Shown in pieces: positions 15,802-24,714 of a stretch of DNA of 33,538 nucleotides (position 1 is its first letter; every line of letters begins with the position of its first letter). A program made the translations under genes and the position numbers. Source of the stretch: Comamonadaceae bacterium (GTDB lineage Bacteria > Pseudomonadota > Gammaproteobacteria > Burkholderiales > Burkholderiaceae_C); assembly GCA_030602185.1 (NCBI GenBank), contig JAUWAE010000009.1, positions 1 to 33,538 on the forward strand. The letters run 5' to 3'. Under the pieces are notes generated by a model. The model made no database searches, was not told the origin of the DNA, and was given only the letters and a program-made list of their open reading frames with translations.

Positions 15802-16899
15802 TCAGGCCGCGGCGTCGACCTTGAGCGCCCCGCGGCGGATCTGGTCGCGCTCCAGGCTTTCGAACAGTGCCTTGAAGTTGCCTTCGCCAAAGCCTTCGTC
15901 GGCCTTGCGCTGGATGAATTCGAAGAACACCGGGCCCAACAGCGTCTGGCTGAAGATCTGCAGCAGCAGGCGCTTGTCGCCATTGGCGGTGGAGCCGTCG
16001 AGCAGGATGCCACGGGCCTGCAATTCTGCCGTGGGTTCGCCGTGGCCGGGCAGGCGTTCTTGCAGCATTTCGTAATAAATGTCGTTGGGCGCGGTCATCA
16101 GTGGAATGCCCGCCATCTGCAGCGCGTCCACGCTGGCGATGATGTCGTCGGTGAGCAGCGCGATGTGCTGGATGCCCTCGCCGTTGAACTGCATCAGGAA
16201 CTCCTCGATCTGCCCCGTGCCCTTGCCGCTTTCCTCGTTCAGCGGGATACGGATCATGCCGTCTGGGGCGGTCATGGCGCGGCTGGTCAGGCCGGTGTAT
16301 TCGCCCTGGATGTCGAAGTAGCGGATCTCGCGGAAGTTGAACAGCTTCTCGTAGAAACCACCCCAGTAAGCCATGCGCCCACGGTACACGTTGTGGGTGA
16401 GGTGGTCGATGACCTTGAAGCCATGCCCCACCGGGTGGCGGTGGGCCGGGTCTTCGAACTCGGGCAGGAACTCGAAGTCGATGTCGTAGATGCTCTTGCC
16501 GTCCTCGAAGCGGTCGATCAGGTACAGCGGTGCGCCCCCAATGCCCTTGATGGCCGGCAGGCGCAGCTCCATCGGGCCAGTGGCGATCTCGATCGGCTGG
16601 GCGCCCAGTTCGAGGGCGCGGGCGTAGGCCTTGTGCGAATCCTTCACGCGGAAGGCCAGCCCGCAGGCGCTGGGGCCGTGCTCGGCGGCAAAGTAGCCCG
16701 CTTCGCTCTTGGCCTCGCGGTTGACGATGAAGTTGATGCCGCCCTGGCGGTAGAGCACCACGTCCTTGGAGCGGTGCTTGGCCACCAGGGTGAAGCCCAT
16801 CTTCTCGAACAGGGGTTCCAGCACACCGGCGGTGGGCGAGGCGAACTCGACGAACTCGAACCCGCACAGGCCCATGGGGTTGTCAAACAGATCGGCCAT
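15802..16899 (-). CDS. hpd: Hpd, 4-hydroxyphenylpyruvate dioxygenase
   Basis: 365 residues from the ATG at 16899, supported by AAGGAG (plus positions 16908-16913) 8 bases before it; an ATG at 16917 would put that site inside the gene. Two vicinal-oxygen-chelate domains are visible. The iron ligands are H166 (VIDHLTHN), H245 ([10 protein letters not shown]) and E327 (VFFEFIQRK). The enzyme converts 4-hydroxyphenylpyruvate to homogentisate with oxygen, releasing CO2, the central step of tyrosine catabolism. It is the first gene of hpd-phhB-phhA and is divergent from an Lrp/AsnC gene. The tyrosine aminotransferase and homogentisate dioxygenase are not in the window. Confidence 0.95.
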   Translation of the reverse strand: MADLFDNPMGLCGFEFVEFASPTAGVLEPLFEKMGFTLVAKHRSKDVVLYRQGGINFIVNREAKSEAGYFAAEHGPSACGLAFRVKDSHKAYARALELGAQPIEIATGPMELRLPAIKGIGGAPLYLIDRFEDGKSIYDIDFEFLPEFEDPAHRHPVGHGFKVIDHLTHNVYRGRMAYWGGFYEKLFNFREIRYFDIQGEYTGLTSRAMTAPDGMIRIPLNEESGKGTGQIEEFLMQFNGEGIQHIALLTDDIIASVDALQMAGIPLMTAPNDIYYEMLQERLPGHGEPTAELQARGILLDGSTANGDKRLLLQIFSQTLLGPVFFEFIQRKADEGFGEGNFKALFESLERDQIRRGALKVDAAA

Positions 16900-17033
16900 G
16901 GCAGCAGCTCCTTGCATTGAATTGAAGCCGAAACTTTATGCCACTGTCAACGCAATGGGTTTGCATTGTTGGGGCGTGTTTGCCATGATGTGTGCAACAA
17001 AATCAAGATGAATTTGTTTTTGGAGAGATAACA
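16900..17033. promoter_or_regulatory. Divergent control region of hpd operon and Lrp/AsnC gene
   Basis: An AT-richer 134-base stretch. On the minus strand TTGACA (plus 16945-16950) is a good -35 for hpd, with a weak TTCAAT (plus 16921-16926) 18 bases on. TTGCATTG occurs at 16912-16919 and again at 16961-16968, and CAATG/CATTG (16953-16957, 16964-16968) form an inverted repeat around 6 bases. These are candidate Lrp-type binding sites. Confidence 0.5.
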
Positions 17034-17504
17034 TTGCAAGCGATTAATCTGGATCAAACGGATCGGCGCATCCTGGCCCATTTGCAGGCTCACGGGCGCG
17101 CCACCAACTTGGAGCTGGCCGAGGCGGTCCACCTGTCGCCCGCGCAGTGCAACCGGCGCCACCGCCGGCTGGAAGACCGCGGGGTGGTCAAGCGCTACGA
17201 AGCGCGGCTGGACGCCACCCAGGTGGGCCTGGGGGTGCTGGCCTTTGTGCACGTGACGATGGAGCGCGGCCACATCCGCGAGGTGGTGAAGTTCCGCGAC
17301 GTCGTCAGCAGCCTGGCGCAGGTGCAGGAATGCTACGCCGTGACCGGCGATTTCGACTACGTGCTCAAGGTGGTGGCGCGCGACCTGAAGGCGCTGTCGG
17401 ACTTTCTGCTCGGCACGCTGGCGCAGTTGCCGGGCGTCAACGGGGTGCGTTCCAGCGTCTGCCTGGACGAGGTGAAGTGCACCAGCGCCCTGCCGCTGGA
17501 TTGA
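17034..17504 (+). CDS. Lrp/AsnC-family regulator, divergent from hpd
   Basis: 156 residues: an N-terminal helix-turn-helix (LDQTDRRILAHLQAHGRATNLELAEAVHLSPAQCNRRHRRLEDRG, about residues 6-50) and a C-terminal ligand-binding/oligomerisation RAM domain ending around LDEVKCTSALPLD. The start is taken as TTG at 17034, because GGAGAG at 17022-17027 lies 6 bases upstream and the protein then begins where family members do; no suitable ATG exists in frame. Divergence from hpd-phhB-phhA suggests it controls that operon in response to an aromatic amino acid; this is inference from position. Converges with the DMT transporter gene 4 bases on. Confidence 0.87.
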   Translation: MQAINLDQTDRRILAHLQAHGRATNLELAEAVHLSPAQCNRRHRRLEDRGVVKRYEARLDATQVGLGVLAFVHVTMERGHIREVVKFRDVVSSLAQVQECYAVTGDFDYVLKVVARDLKALSDFLLGTLAQLPGVNGVRSSVCLDEVKCTSALPLD

Positions 17505-17508
17505 GGGG

Positions 17509-18414
17509 CTAGCGCTTGCGCAGGCCCAGCCACATCACCGTGCCCACCACCATCAGGCCGCCGGCCACTTGAATGGGAGCCACCGCCTGCCCCAGGATGG
17601 CCCACGCCAGCACCAGCGCAAAAATGGGTTCGACGTTCATGATCGCCGAATTCCCCACCACCCCCAGGCGTGGCAGCACCGTGAACATCAGCGTGAAGGC
17701 GGTGCCGTAGAGCGCGGTCAGGCCCATCAGCCCCCACCAGCCGGCGGGGGCGCTGGGCAGGTGCAACCCGCCCTGGGTGGCGGTACCCGCCAGGGCCAGC
17801 ACGCCCACCAGTGCCATGGTGCTGAAGGTGCGCACCCGGCCGTCGAGGGCACCGGCCTCGTGCTGCGTGAGCACCAGCGCCAGCCCGAAGGTGGCCGCGG
17901 CCGCCATGGCAAACGCCACCCCGGCGCCGATGGCGCTCCAGTGTGCCCCGGCCCCCAGCCCTGAAGCGGCCCCCAGCACATCCAGGGCCAGCCCCAGCCC
18001 GAGCAGCATCACCGGCATGGCGCGCAGCACGGCCGCATCTGGCCGGTGTCGGTACAGCACGCGGGCCCAGAACGCCGTCCACAGCGGGTAGGTGTTGAAC
18101 GCCAGCAACGCCAGCGCCACCGGCAACCGCGCCACGGCCGAATACAGGCACAGGCTCTGCACCGCCACCAGCACGCCAATCAATGGCAGCGCCTTGCGGT
18201 GGCGTGCGGTCAGCCGCACCGGCACCCGGTAGGCCAGCAACAACCCACCCACCACCAGCGCCGTCACGCCACTGCGGAAGGTCACCGCGGTGGCCACGTC
18301 CACCCCGTGGTCGAAGGCGATGCGTGCCGCTACGTGGTTGGCGCCCATCATGCAGGCAATGAGCAACAGCGTGGCAAAAGCCGCAGTGGACAGTTGGGGC
18401 GTGGTGGTGGACAT
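17509..18414 (-). CDS. DMT-superfamily (EamA) transporter
   Basis: 301 residues, about ten hydrophobic segments in two EamA repeats. The second repeat ends in NSAIMNVEPIFALVLAWAILGQAVAPIQVAGGLMVVGTV, the usual EamA closing pattern. The family exports amino acids or other small metabolites; the substrate cannot be told from sequence. The ATG at 18414 is chosen because the reading frame upstream is Pro/Ser-rich and runs into the divergent flavoprotein gene. Only 31 bases separate the two divergent start codons. Confidence 0.87.
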   Translation of the reverse strand: MSTTTPQLSTAAFATLLLIACMMGANHVAARIAFDHGVDVATAVTFRSGVTALVVGGLLLAYRVPVRLTARHRKALPLIGVLVAVQSLCLYSAVARLPVALALLAFNTYPLWTAFWARVLYRHRPDAAVLRAMPVMLLGLGLALDVLGAASGLGAGAHWSAIGAGVAFAMAAAATFGLALVLTQHEAGALDGRVRTFSTMALVGVLALAGTATQGGLHLPSAPAGWWGLMGLTALYGTAFTLMFTVLPRLGVVGNSAIMNVEPIFALVLAWAILGQAVAPIQVAGGLMVVGTVMWLGLRKR

Positions 18415-18445
18415 GGGGCGGGTAGGATGCGGGCTTGTTCCAAGC

Positions 18446-19738
18446 GTGAAAGACCCCGATTTGACTGCAAATCTGTCCTGTACGGTGGCGGTGGTGGGCG
18501 GCGGGCCCGCCGGCCTGATGGCGGCCGAGGTGCTGAGTGCCGCTGGCGTGCCGGTGCACCTGTTCGATGCCATGCCCACCGTGGGCCGCAAGTTCCTGCT
18601 CGCCGGCATAGGCGGGCTGAACCTGACCCATGCCGAACCGCTGGCGGCCTTTCGCACCCGCTACGGCGCGCGGGCCGACGCGTGCGGCCGCTGGCTCGAC
18701 GCCCTGTCGCCCGAGGCCGTGCGCGACTGGGCCCGTGGGCTGGGCATCGACACCTTCGTGGGGACTTCGCAGCGTGTGTTCCCCACCGACATGAAGGCGG
18801 CCCCGCTGCTGCGGGCCTGGCTGCACCGCCTGCGTCACCCCGAGGGTGGGCTGCCCGTGCGTTTCCACATGCGCCACCGCTGGACCGGGGCCTGGCAGCC
18901 GCAGGGCGGCGGTCACCGGCTCACTTTCATGGCGCCCGACGGCGAGGTGGTGGTGCAGGCCGAGGCGGTGGTGCTGGCCCTGGGGGGCGGCAGTTGGGCC
19001 CGTTTGGGGTCCGACGGGGCCTGGCTGCCCTGGCTGGCGGCCCGGGGCGTGCCCACAGCACCGTTGCAGCCGGCCAACTGCGGCTTCGACGTGGGGGTGG
19101 CCGGGCGGCGCGGCTGGTCCGACTTTCTCGCCACGCGCCACGCCGGGCAACCGCTCAAGGGGGTGGTGCTGACGTTTGAGGACGCGACCGGCCAGCGCTT
19201 CGAGCGCAAGGGCGAGTGCGTGGTGACGGCCACTGGGCTGGAAGGCAGCCTGGTCTACGCCGCGTCGGCCACACTGCGCGACACGATCGCTGCGCGCGGC
19301 GAGGTGGCCGTCTCGCTCAACCTCAAGCCCGACCGCACCGTGGCGCAACTGCACGAGGCGCTGGCGCGCCCGCGTGGCGGCAAGACTTTGGGTTCGGTGC
19401 TCAAGGGCCGGCTGGGGCTGACGCCGCTGGCCGTGGCCCTGCTGCACGAAACCCTGCCTCCCGAGGCGCTGCGCGACCCGTTGCGGCTGGCCCAGGCGCT
19501 GCACGCGCTGCCCCTGACCCTGGTGGCCCCGCGCCCGCTCGACGAAGCGATCAGCACCGCCGGTGGCGTGGCCCTCGAAGGCCTGACCGACGACCTCATG
19601 CTGCGCGACCACCCCGGCGTGTTCTGCGCCGGCGAGATGCTGGACTGGGAAGCCCCGACCGGCGGCTACCTGTTGACGGCCTGCCTGGCCAGCGGTCGCG
19701 TGGCCGGCGACGGGGTCCGCCGCTGGCTCGCCCGCTGA
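18446..19738 (+). CDS. HI0933/TIGR03862-type NAD(P)/FAD-dependent flavoprotein
   Basis: About 430 residues from GTG at 18446; a TTG at 18461 is an alternative and no in-frame ATG fits. An FAD-binding Rossmann motif (TVAVVGGGPAGLMAAE) opens the protein, GRKFLLAGIGGLNLTHAE follows, and VFCAGEMLDWEAPTGGYLLTACLASGRVAG near the end is the conserved C-terminal FAD contact. These features define the HI0933-like (YhiN-related) flavoproteins, a family without a settled biochemical function. It is divergent from the DMT transporter and convergent with the SDR gene. The start is the least certain part. Confidence 0.82.
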   Translation: MKDPDLTANLSCTVAVVGGGPAGLMAAEVLSAAGVPVHLFDAMPTVGRKFLLAGIGGLNLTHAEPLAAFRTRYGARADACGRWLDALSPEAVRDWARGLGIDTFVGTSQRVFPTDMKAAPLLRAWLHRLRHPEGGLPVRFHMRHRWTGAWQPQGGGHRLTFMAPDGEVVVQAEAVVLALGGGSWARLGSDGAWLPWLAARGVPTAPLQPANCGFDVGVAGRRGWSDFLATRHAGQPLKGVVLTFEDATGQRFERKGECVVTATGLEGSLVYAASATLRDTIAARGEVAVSLNLKPDRTVAQLHEALARPRGGKTLGSVLKGRLGLTPLAVALLHETLPPEALRDPLRLAQALHALPLTLVAPRPLDEAISTAGGVALEGLTDDLMLRDHPGVFCAGEMLDWEAPTGGYLLTACLASGRVAGDGVRRWLAR

Positions 19739-19764
19739 CGCTGCACCTGGCAGGCGGTACCGCG

Positions 19765-20514
19765 TCAGCCGCGGCCCACGAAGGGCATCTTGGTGGCCAT
19801 CACGGTGGTGAACAGCACGTTGGCCGTCAGCGGCAACCGCGCCATCGCCATGAAGGTCTGCACCACGGAGTCCATGTCCATGCGCGCTTCGGGGCGCACG
19901 CTGCCGTCGGCCTGCAGCACGCCAGCGGCCATTTTCTCGGTCATGTCGCTGGCCACGTTGCCAATGTCGATCTGCCCCACCGCGATGTCGAAGGCCCGGC
20001 CGTCGAGCGCCGCGGCCTTGGTCAAGCCGGTGATCGCGTGCTTGGTGGCGGTGTAGCCGATGCTGCCTGGCCGCGGCGTGTGGGCCGAAATCGAACCGTT
20101 GTTGATGATGCGGCCGCCCTGGGGCGACTGTTCGCGCATCAGCCGGAAGGCGTGCGACAGGCAGTAGAACGCGCCGTTGAGGTTGACGTCCACCGAGCGG
20201 CGCCAGTCCTCGAAGGGCATGGCGTCGGGCGTGCGCGACGGGGTGAAGATGCCGGCGTTGTTGAACAGCAGGTCGAGCCGGCCACAGCGTTCGCGAATGG
20301 CCGCGAACACCTGCGCCACCGCCTCTTCACGGCTCACGTCGGCCGGCACGGTGTGGGCCTGCCCGGGGAGGCCAGCGCCGGCCTCCGCCACCGCGCGCAG
20401 CGCGTCCTCGCGCCGCCCGACCAGAAATACCTGCCAGCCGTCGGCCAGCAGTGCCAGTGCGCACGCCTTGCCGATGCCGCTGCCGGCACCGGTCACCATT
20501 GCCACCTTGCTCAT
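19765..20514 (-). CDS. SDR-family NAD(P)-dependent oxidoreductase
   Basis: 249 residues from the ATG at 20514, preceded by CAGGAGA. Classical short-chain dehydrogenase: cofactor motif TGAGSGIG near residue 10, NNAG near 85, catalytic Ser in NNGSISAH and Tyr/Lys in GYTATKHA. The substrate is not predictable. It lies 52 bases downstream of putA on the same strand, so cotranscription with proline catabolism is likely, though a functional link is not shown. Confidence 0.88.
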   Translation of the reverse strand: MSKVAMVTGAGSGIGKACALALLADGWQVFLVGRREDALRAVAEAGAGLPGQAHTVPADVSREEAVAQVFAAIRERCGRLDLLFNNAGIFTPSRTPDAMPFEDWRRSVDVNLNGAFYCLSHAFRLMREQSPQGGRIINNGSISAHTPRPGSIGYTATKHAITGLTKAAALDGRAFDIAVGQIDIGNVASDMTEKMAAGVLQADGSVRPEARMDMDSVVQTFMAMARLPLTANVLFTTVMATKMPFVGRG

Positions 20515-20566
20515 GGGGGTGTGTCTCCTGCGGATGGGTAAAACCGCCATTGTGGCCGGATTGCGC

Positions 20567-23500
20567 TCAGGTCGGCCCGAGCGCCGTCAGACTGGCGTTG
20601 CCGCCTGCCGCCGCGGTGTTGATGCTCAGCGACCGCTCGACCCACACGGCCTCGGCTGGCAATGGCGCCTGCGGGTCATCGACCACGAACACGTTCACGA
20701 TGGGGCCAGGGCGTTGCGCGAGCTGGTCCAGCACGGTGAGTAGCGAAGCCGGGCTGCCTTCGAACAGCACGGTGTCCAGCGGCTGTGCCAGCTGTGCCGA
20801 TGTCAGTGGACCCGACACCCGCGTGATGTGTCGCGGCAGCAGGCGGTAAAGATTGCGCTCGCCGGTGGGGCCGGGTAGTCGCACCTCCTTGGCCGGCTCA
20901 TGGGGGGCCGGTGCACCCACGAAGCGGAGGGCGCGGGCCAGTGCATCGGGGGGGCGCCGGGCCAGCAGCCGGTAGAGGTAAAGGGGGCCCCCGGCCTTCG
21001 GGCCGGTCCCCGACAAGCCTTCCCCTCCGAAGGGCTGAACCCCCACCACGGCACCCACCATGTTGCGGTTCACATACTGGTTGCCGGCGCGTGCGCGGGC
21101 CGTGACCTGGGCAATCGCTTCGTCGATGCGGCTGTGCAGACCCAGCGTCAGGCCGTAGCCGGTGGCGTTGATCCGATCGAGCAGTGTGTCAAGCGCATCG
21201 CGCCGGTAACGCACCACGTGCAGCACCGGCCCGAACACTTCCCGCTGGAGCCGGTCCAGCCGGTCTATGGTCACCAGGGTGGGGGGGACGAAGGTGCCAT
21301 GCGCGGTGGCCGCAGGATCGGTCTGGGGCTGGAATACCTCGCAGCCTTGCTCGCGCAGCTGGGCGATGTGGCGCTCGATGGCGTCGCGGGCTTCGGTGTC
21401 GATGACCGGACCGACGTCGGTGTCCAGCCGCGCTGGCGGTCCCACGCGCAACTCGCTCATCGCGCCCTTGAGCATCGCGATCAGGCGGTCGGCCACGTCG
21501 TCTTGCACGCACAGCAGGCGCAGGGCGGAGCAGCGCTGACCGGCGCTGTCGAAGGCGGACGCGACGATGTCCTGCACGGCTTGCTCGGCCAGTGCGGAGG
21601 AGTCCACCAGCATGGCGTTTTGACCACCGGTTTCTGCGATGAGAGGTACCGGCTGGCCGTGGGCGCCCAGGCGCCGGGCGAGGCTGCGTTGCAGCAGGCG
21701 GGCCACCTCGGTGGAGCCGGTGAAGACCACGCCCTGCACCCGCGGGTCGTCCACCAGGGCGGCTCCTACCGTCTCACCCCGTCCCGGCAGCAACTGCAAG
21801 GCGGCACGGGGCACGCCCGCAGCCCACAAGAGGCGCACGGCCTCGGTGGCCACCAGCGGCGTCTGCTCGGCCGGTTTGGCCAGCACGGGGTTGCCCGCGG
21901 CCAGTGCGGCCGCCACTTGCCCGGTGAAGATGGCCAGCGGGAAGTTCCATGGGCTGATGCACACCACCGGACCCAGGGGAACGTGGGTGGCGTTGTCGAA
22001 ATCCTGCCGCGCCTGGGCGGCGTAGTAGCGCAGGAAGTCGATGGCCTCACGCACCTCGGCCACGGCATTCGGCCAGGTCTTGCCGGCTTCGCGCACCAGC
22101 AGGCTGCAAAATGCCGGCAGGCGGGCCTGCATGGCGTCGGCGGCGCGCAGCAAGGCCGCGGCACGATCGCTTGGTGAGGTGGCGGCCCATTGCGGTGCGA
22201 AGTGGGCGGCGTCGCTCAGGGCCTGTTTCACCTCGGTCGGGTCGGCTTCTCGCACCCGGCCCACGGTGTCACGCCAGTCAGCGGGGTGCTGGATGGGCTG
22301 GGCCGGCGCCGGGTTGTGGCCTGCGGGCCAAGCACGCGCGAGCAGCGGTTGGGCGAGCCAGTGCTCGCGGCGGCTGTGCCGCAGGCTGTCGAACAAGGCG
22401 CCCAGGTGGTCGTCGCTGGCCAGATCGACCCCGAGCGAATTGGCCCGTGCCACCCCGTACAAGGCTGTGGGCAGCGGAACGGCCGGGTGCGGCAGGCCCA
22501 GCGCGCCATCGCGGGCGGCCAGTTGCTCCACGGCATCCACCGGGTCCTGCACCAGTTCGGCGAGTGGTACCGTGGGGTCGGCCAGGCGGTGCACGAAGGA
22601 CGAGTTGGCGCCGTTTTCCAGCAGTCGCCGCACCAGGTAGGCCAGCAGGGTGTCGTGCGTGCCAACCGGGGCGTAGATGCGGCAGGGGCGGTCCAGCCCT
22701 TCGGGGCCCACCACCTGCCGGTACAGCGGTTCCCCCATGCCATGCAGGCACTGGAATTCGTACTGGCCGGGCCAGTATTGGGCAGGGTCGGCCAGGTGGT
22801 AGATCGCGGCCAGGGTGTGGGCGTTGTGGGTGGCAAACTGGGGATAGACCGCGTCAGGGGCGGCCAGCAGCTGGCGGGCGCAGGCGAGGTAGGCCACGTC
22901 GGTGTAGGCCTTGCGGGTGTACACGGGGTAACCGGCCAGCCCGTCGAGCTGGGCCCGCTTGATCTCGCTGTCCCAATAGGCGCCCTTGACCAGTCGCACC
23001 ATCAGGCGGTGGCCGCTGCGGCGCGCCAGGCCGATCAGGTGGTCGATGACCGCCGGGCAGCGCTTCTGGTAGGCCTGCACCACGAAGCCGATGCCGTCGA
23101 ACCCGGCCAGCCCGGGCTCCTCGCACAACCGCTCCAGCAGGTCGAGCGACAGGTCAAGCCTTTCGGACTCCTCGGCATCGATGTTCAGGCCGATGCCGTG
23201 GTCGCGGGCCAACTCGGCCAGGTGCCGCAGCACCGGGTAGAGCTCGTCCATGACGCGGGCGTACTGGGCACGGCTGTAGCGCGGGTGCAGGGCCGACAAC
23301 TTGATGGAGATGCCTGGGCCCCGATGGGGGCCCACCTTGGCCGCAGCCCGGCCGATGGCTTGGATGGCGTCTTCGTAGGCCTGGCGGTAGCGCGCCGCGT
23401 CTTGGGCCGTGAGGGCGGCTTCGCCCAGCATGTCGTAGGAGTGGCGGAAGCCTTCGGCTTCGCGGGCGCGTGCGGCGGCCAGTGCAGCGGCGATGGTTTC

Positions 23501-24082
23501 ACCGGCCACGAACTGCTCGCCCATCAGGCGCATGGCGCGGTCCACCGCCTGCCGCACCAGCGGCTCCCCGCCCTGGCGCAACAGGCGGGTCAGCGCCGTC
23601 GACAGCCCGCCGGCGCTGTGGGTGGCCACCAGTTTGCCGGTCAGCACCAGCCCCCAGGTCGCGGCGTTGACAAACAGCGACGGGCTCTGGCCCAGGTGGC
23701 TGGCCCAGTCGCCGTGGGCGAGCTTGTCGCGGATGAGCGCGTCGCGCGTGGCCGCGTCGGGAATGCGCAACAGCGCCTCGGCAAGGCACATCAGGGCCAC
23801 GCCTTCTTGCGACGACAGGGCGTACTCCTGCAGAAGGCCTTGCACCAGGCCGCTGCGGCCCAGGGCGGGCCGGCCTTGTCGCAGCGGCTCGACCAGCCGC
23901 GTGGCAAGTGCCTGCACGGCCTGCCGTTGTGTGGGGCTGAGGCGGGCACACGCCAGCAGGCCGGGCAGCAGTTCCGGCTCGGGCGCACGCAAGGCCGCGG
24001 CGATGGCGGCACGGCTGGCCGGGCGGGGCAGCGGGCCGAGCGCCGGATCCGGGGGGGCGGGGTGGGGCAGCGGGGCGTTCAT
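20567..24082 (-). CDS. putA: PutA, bifunctional proline dehydrogenase / P5C dehydrogenase (no ribbon-helix-helix domain)
   Basis: 1171 residues. The N-terminal helical part is followed by a proline dehydrogenase barrel (about 230-500; RLVKGAYWDSEIK near residue 364 contacts FAD and substrate) and a glutamate semialdehyde dehydrogenase domain (about 560-1020; AETGGQNAM near 815 and catalytic Cys in DSAGQRCSALR near 850). The C-terminal domain ends with the conserved NTAAAGGNASLTALG motif. There is no ribbon-helix-helix DNA-binding domain like that of E. coli PutA (1320 residues), so this is a PutA that does not repress its own gene (type B-like). It oxidises proline to glutamate at the inner membrane, feeding electrons to quinone. 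Regulation is probably by the divergent Lrp-type gene. Confidence 0.95.
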   Translation of the reverse strand: MNAPLPHPAPPDPALGPLPRPASRAAIAAALRAPEPELLPGLLACARLSPTQRQAVQALATRLVEPLRQGRPALGRSGLVQGLLQEYALSSQEGVALMCLAEALLRIPDAATRDALIRDKLAHGDWASHLGQSPSLFVNAATWGLVLTGKLVATHSAGGLSTALTRLLRQGGEPLVRQAVDRAMRLMGEQFVAGETIAAALAAARAREAEGFRHSYDMLGEAALTAQDAARYRQAYEDAIQAIGRAAAKVGPHRGPGISIKLSALHPRYSRAQYARVMDELYPVLRHLAELARDHGIGLNIDAEESERLDLSLDLLERLCEEPGLAGFDGIGFVVQAYQKRCPAVIDHLIGLARRSGHRLMVRLVKGAYWDSEIKRAQLDGLAGYPVYTRKAYTDVAYLACARQLLAAPDAVYPQFATHNAHTLAAIYHLADPAQYWPGQYEFQCLHGMGEPLYRQVVGPEGLDRPCRIYAPVGTHDTLLAYLVRRLLENGANSSFVHRLADPTVPLAELVQDPVDAVEQLAARDGALGLPHPAVPLPTALYGVARANSLGVDLASDDHLGALFDSLRHSRREHWLAQPLLARAWPAGHNPAPAQPIQHPADWRDTVGRVREADPTEVKQALSDAAHFAPQWAATSPSDRAAALLRAADAMQARLPAFCSLLVREAGKTWPNAVAEVREAIDFLRYYAAQARQDFDNATHVPLGPVVCISPWNFPLAIFTGQVAAALAAGNPVLAKPAEQTPLVATEAVRLLWAAGVPRAALQLLPGRGETVGAALVDDPRVQGVVFTGSTEVARLLQRSLARRLGAHGQPVPLIAETGGQNAMLVDSSALAEQAVQDIVASAFDSAGQRCSALRLLCVQDDVADRLIAMLKGAMSELRVGPPARLDTDVGPVIDTEARDAIERHIAQLREQGCEVFQPQTDPAATAHGTFVPPTLVTIDRLDRLQREVFGPVLHVVRYRRDALDTLLDRINATGYGLTLGLHSRIDEAIAQVTARARAGNQYVNRNMVGAVVGVQPFGGEGLSGTGPKAGGPLYLYRLLARRPPDALARALRFVGAPAPHEPAKEVRLPGPTGERNLYRLLPRHITRVSGPLTSAQLAQPLDTVLFEGSPASLLTVLDQLAQRPGPIVNVFVVDDPQAPLPAEAVWVERSLSINTAAAGGNASLTALGPT

Positions 24083-24192
24083 GGGGCGTCCTGGTTGTGA
24101 TGGCTGCCAGTGTGAAGCGTTGCGTATTGAATTAAATTCTGTTTTTATTGGGTTTATTAGAGAATTGTTCTTTTGCTTGCCGTGAGGCCACG
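24083..24192. promoter_or_regulatory. AT-rich divergent control region of putA and Lrp/AsnC gene
   Basis: Bases 24120-24175 are strikingly AT-rich. They contain ATTGAATTAAA (24126-24136), nearly the same as ATTGAATTGAA before hpd, and AGAA-TTG-TTCT (24161-24171), a short inverted repeat. Both are candidate sites for the Lrp-type regulator. Exact -35/-10 boxes could not be fixed. Confidence 0.5.
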
Positions 24193-24663
24193 ATGGACGG
24201 ACTGGACCGTATCGACCTGCGCATCCTGGAGGCGCTGCAGCGCGATGGACGCATCAGCAACTTGAAGCTGGCCGAACAGGTGGCGCTGTCGCCCACCGCG
24301 GTGCTGGCGCGGGTGCAACGGCTCACCCGGGAGGGCTACATCCTGGGCTACGAGGCGCGGCTCAACCCGGTGAAGCTGGGCGCGGGTCTCCTGGTGTTCG
24401 TGGAGGTGTTGCTCGACCGCACCACGCCCAACGTGTTCGATGCATTCCAGGCCGCGGTGCAGGTGCGGCCCGAAATCCTCGAGTGCCACATGGTGGCTGG
24501 GGGCTTCGACTACCTGCTCAAGACCCGTGCGGCCGACATGGACGCCTACCGTCGCTTTGCCGGCGACGTGCTGTGGCGCCTGCCCGGTGTGCGCGAAACC
24601 CGCACCTACGCGGTGATGGAGGAGGTCAAGCACTCCGGCTGCCTGCACCTGGGCGTTTCCTGA
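24193..24663 (+). CDS. Lrp/AsnC-family regulator, probable proline-utilisation activator (PutR-like)
   Basis: 156 residues: helix-turn-helix (LDRIDLRILEALQRDGRISNLKLAEQVALSPTAVLARVQRLTREGYI) and a RAM domain containing ECHMVAGGFDYLLKTRA. The ATG at 24193 has GTGAGG at 24182-24187 as ribosome binding site; a longer frame from 24148 is rejected. In alphaproteobacteria a divergent Lrp-type PutR activates putA in response to proline; the same arrangement, together with a PutA lacking its DNA-binding domain, supports that role here. It shares length and layout with the regulator at 17034-17504. Confidence 0.9.
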   Translation: MDGLDRIDLRILEALQRDGRISNLKLAEQVALSPTAVLARVQRLTREGYILGYEARLNPVKLGAGLLVFVEVLLDRTTPNVFDAFQAAVQVRPEILECHMVAGGFDYLLKTRAADMDAYRRFAGDVLWRLPGVRETRTYAVMEEVKHSGCLHLGVS

Positions 24664-24714
24664 ACCCGGACGCAGGGGGTATGCTTGCACCCGTTGCCTG
24701 AAGTGAGCCCGCGC

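Noticed and set aside
17357-19612. A 751-codon minus-strand frame over the DMT and flavoprotein genes
   Set aside because: Composition is shadow-like and it conflicts with clear EamA and HI0933-type proteins.
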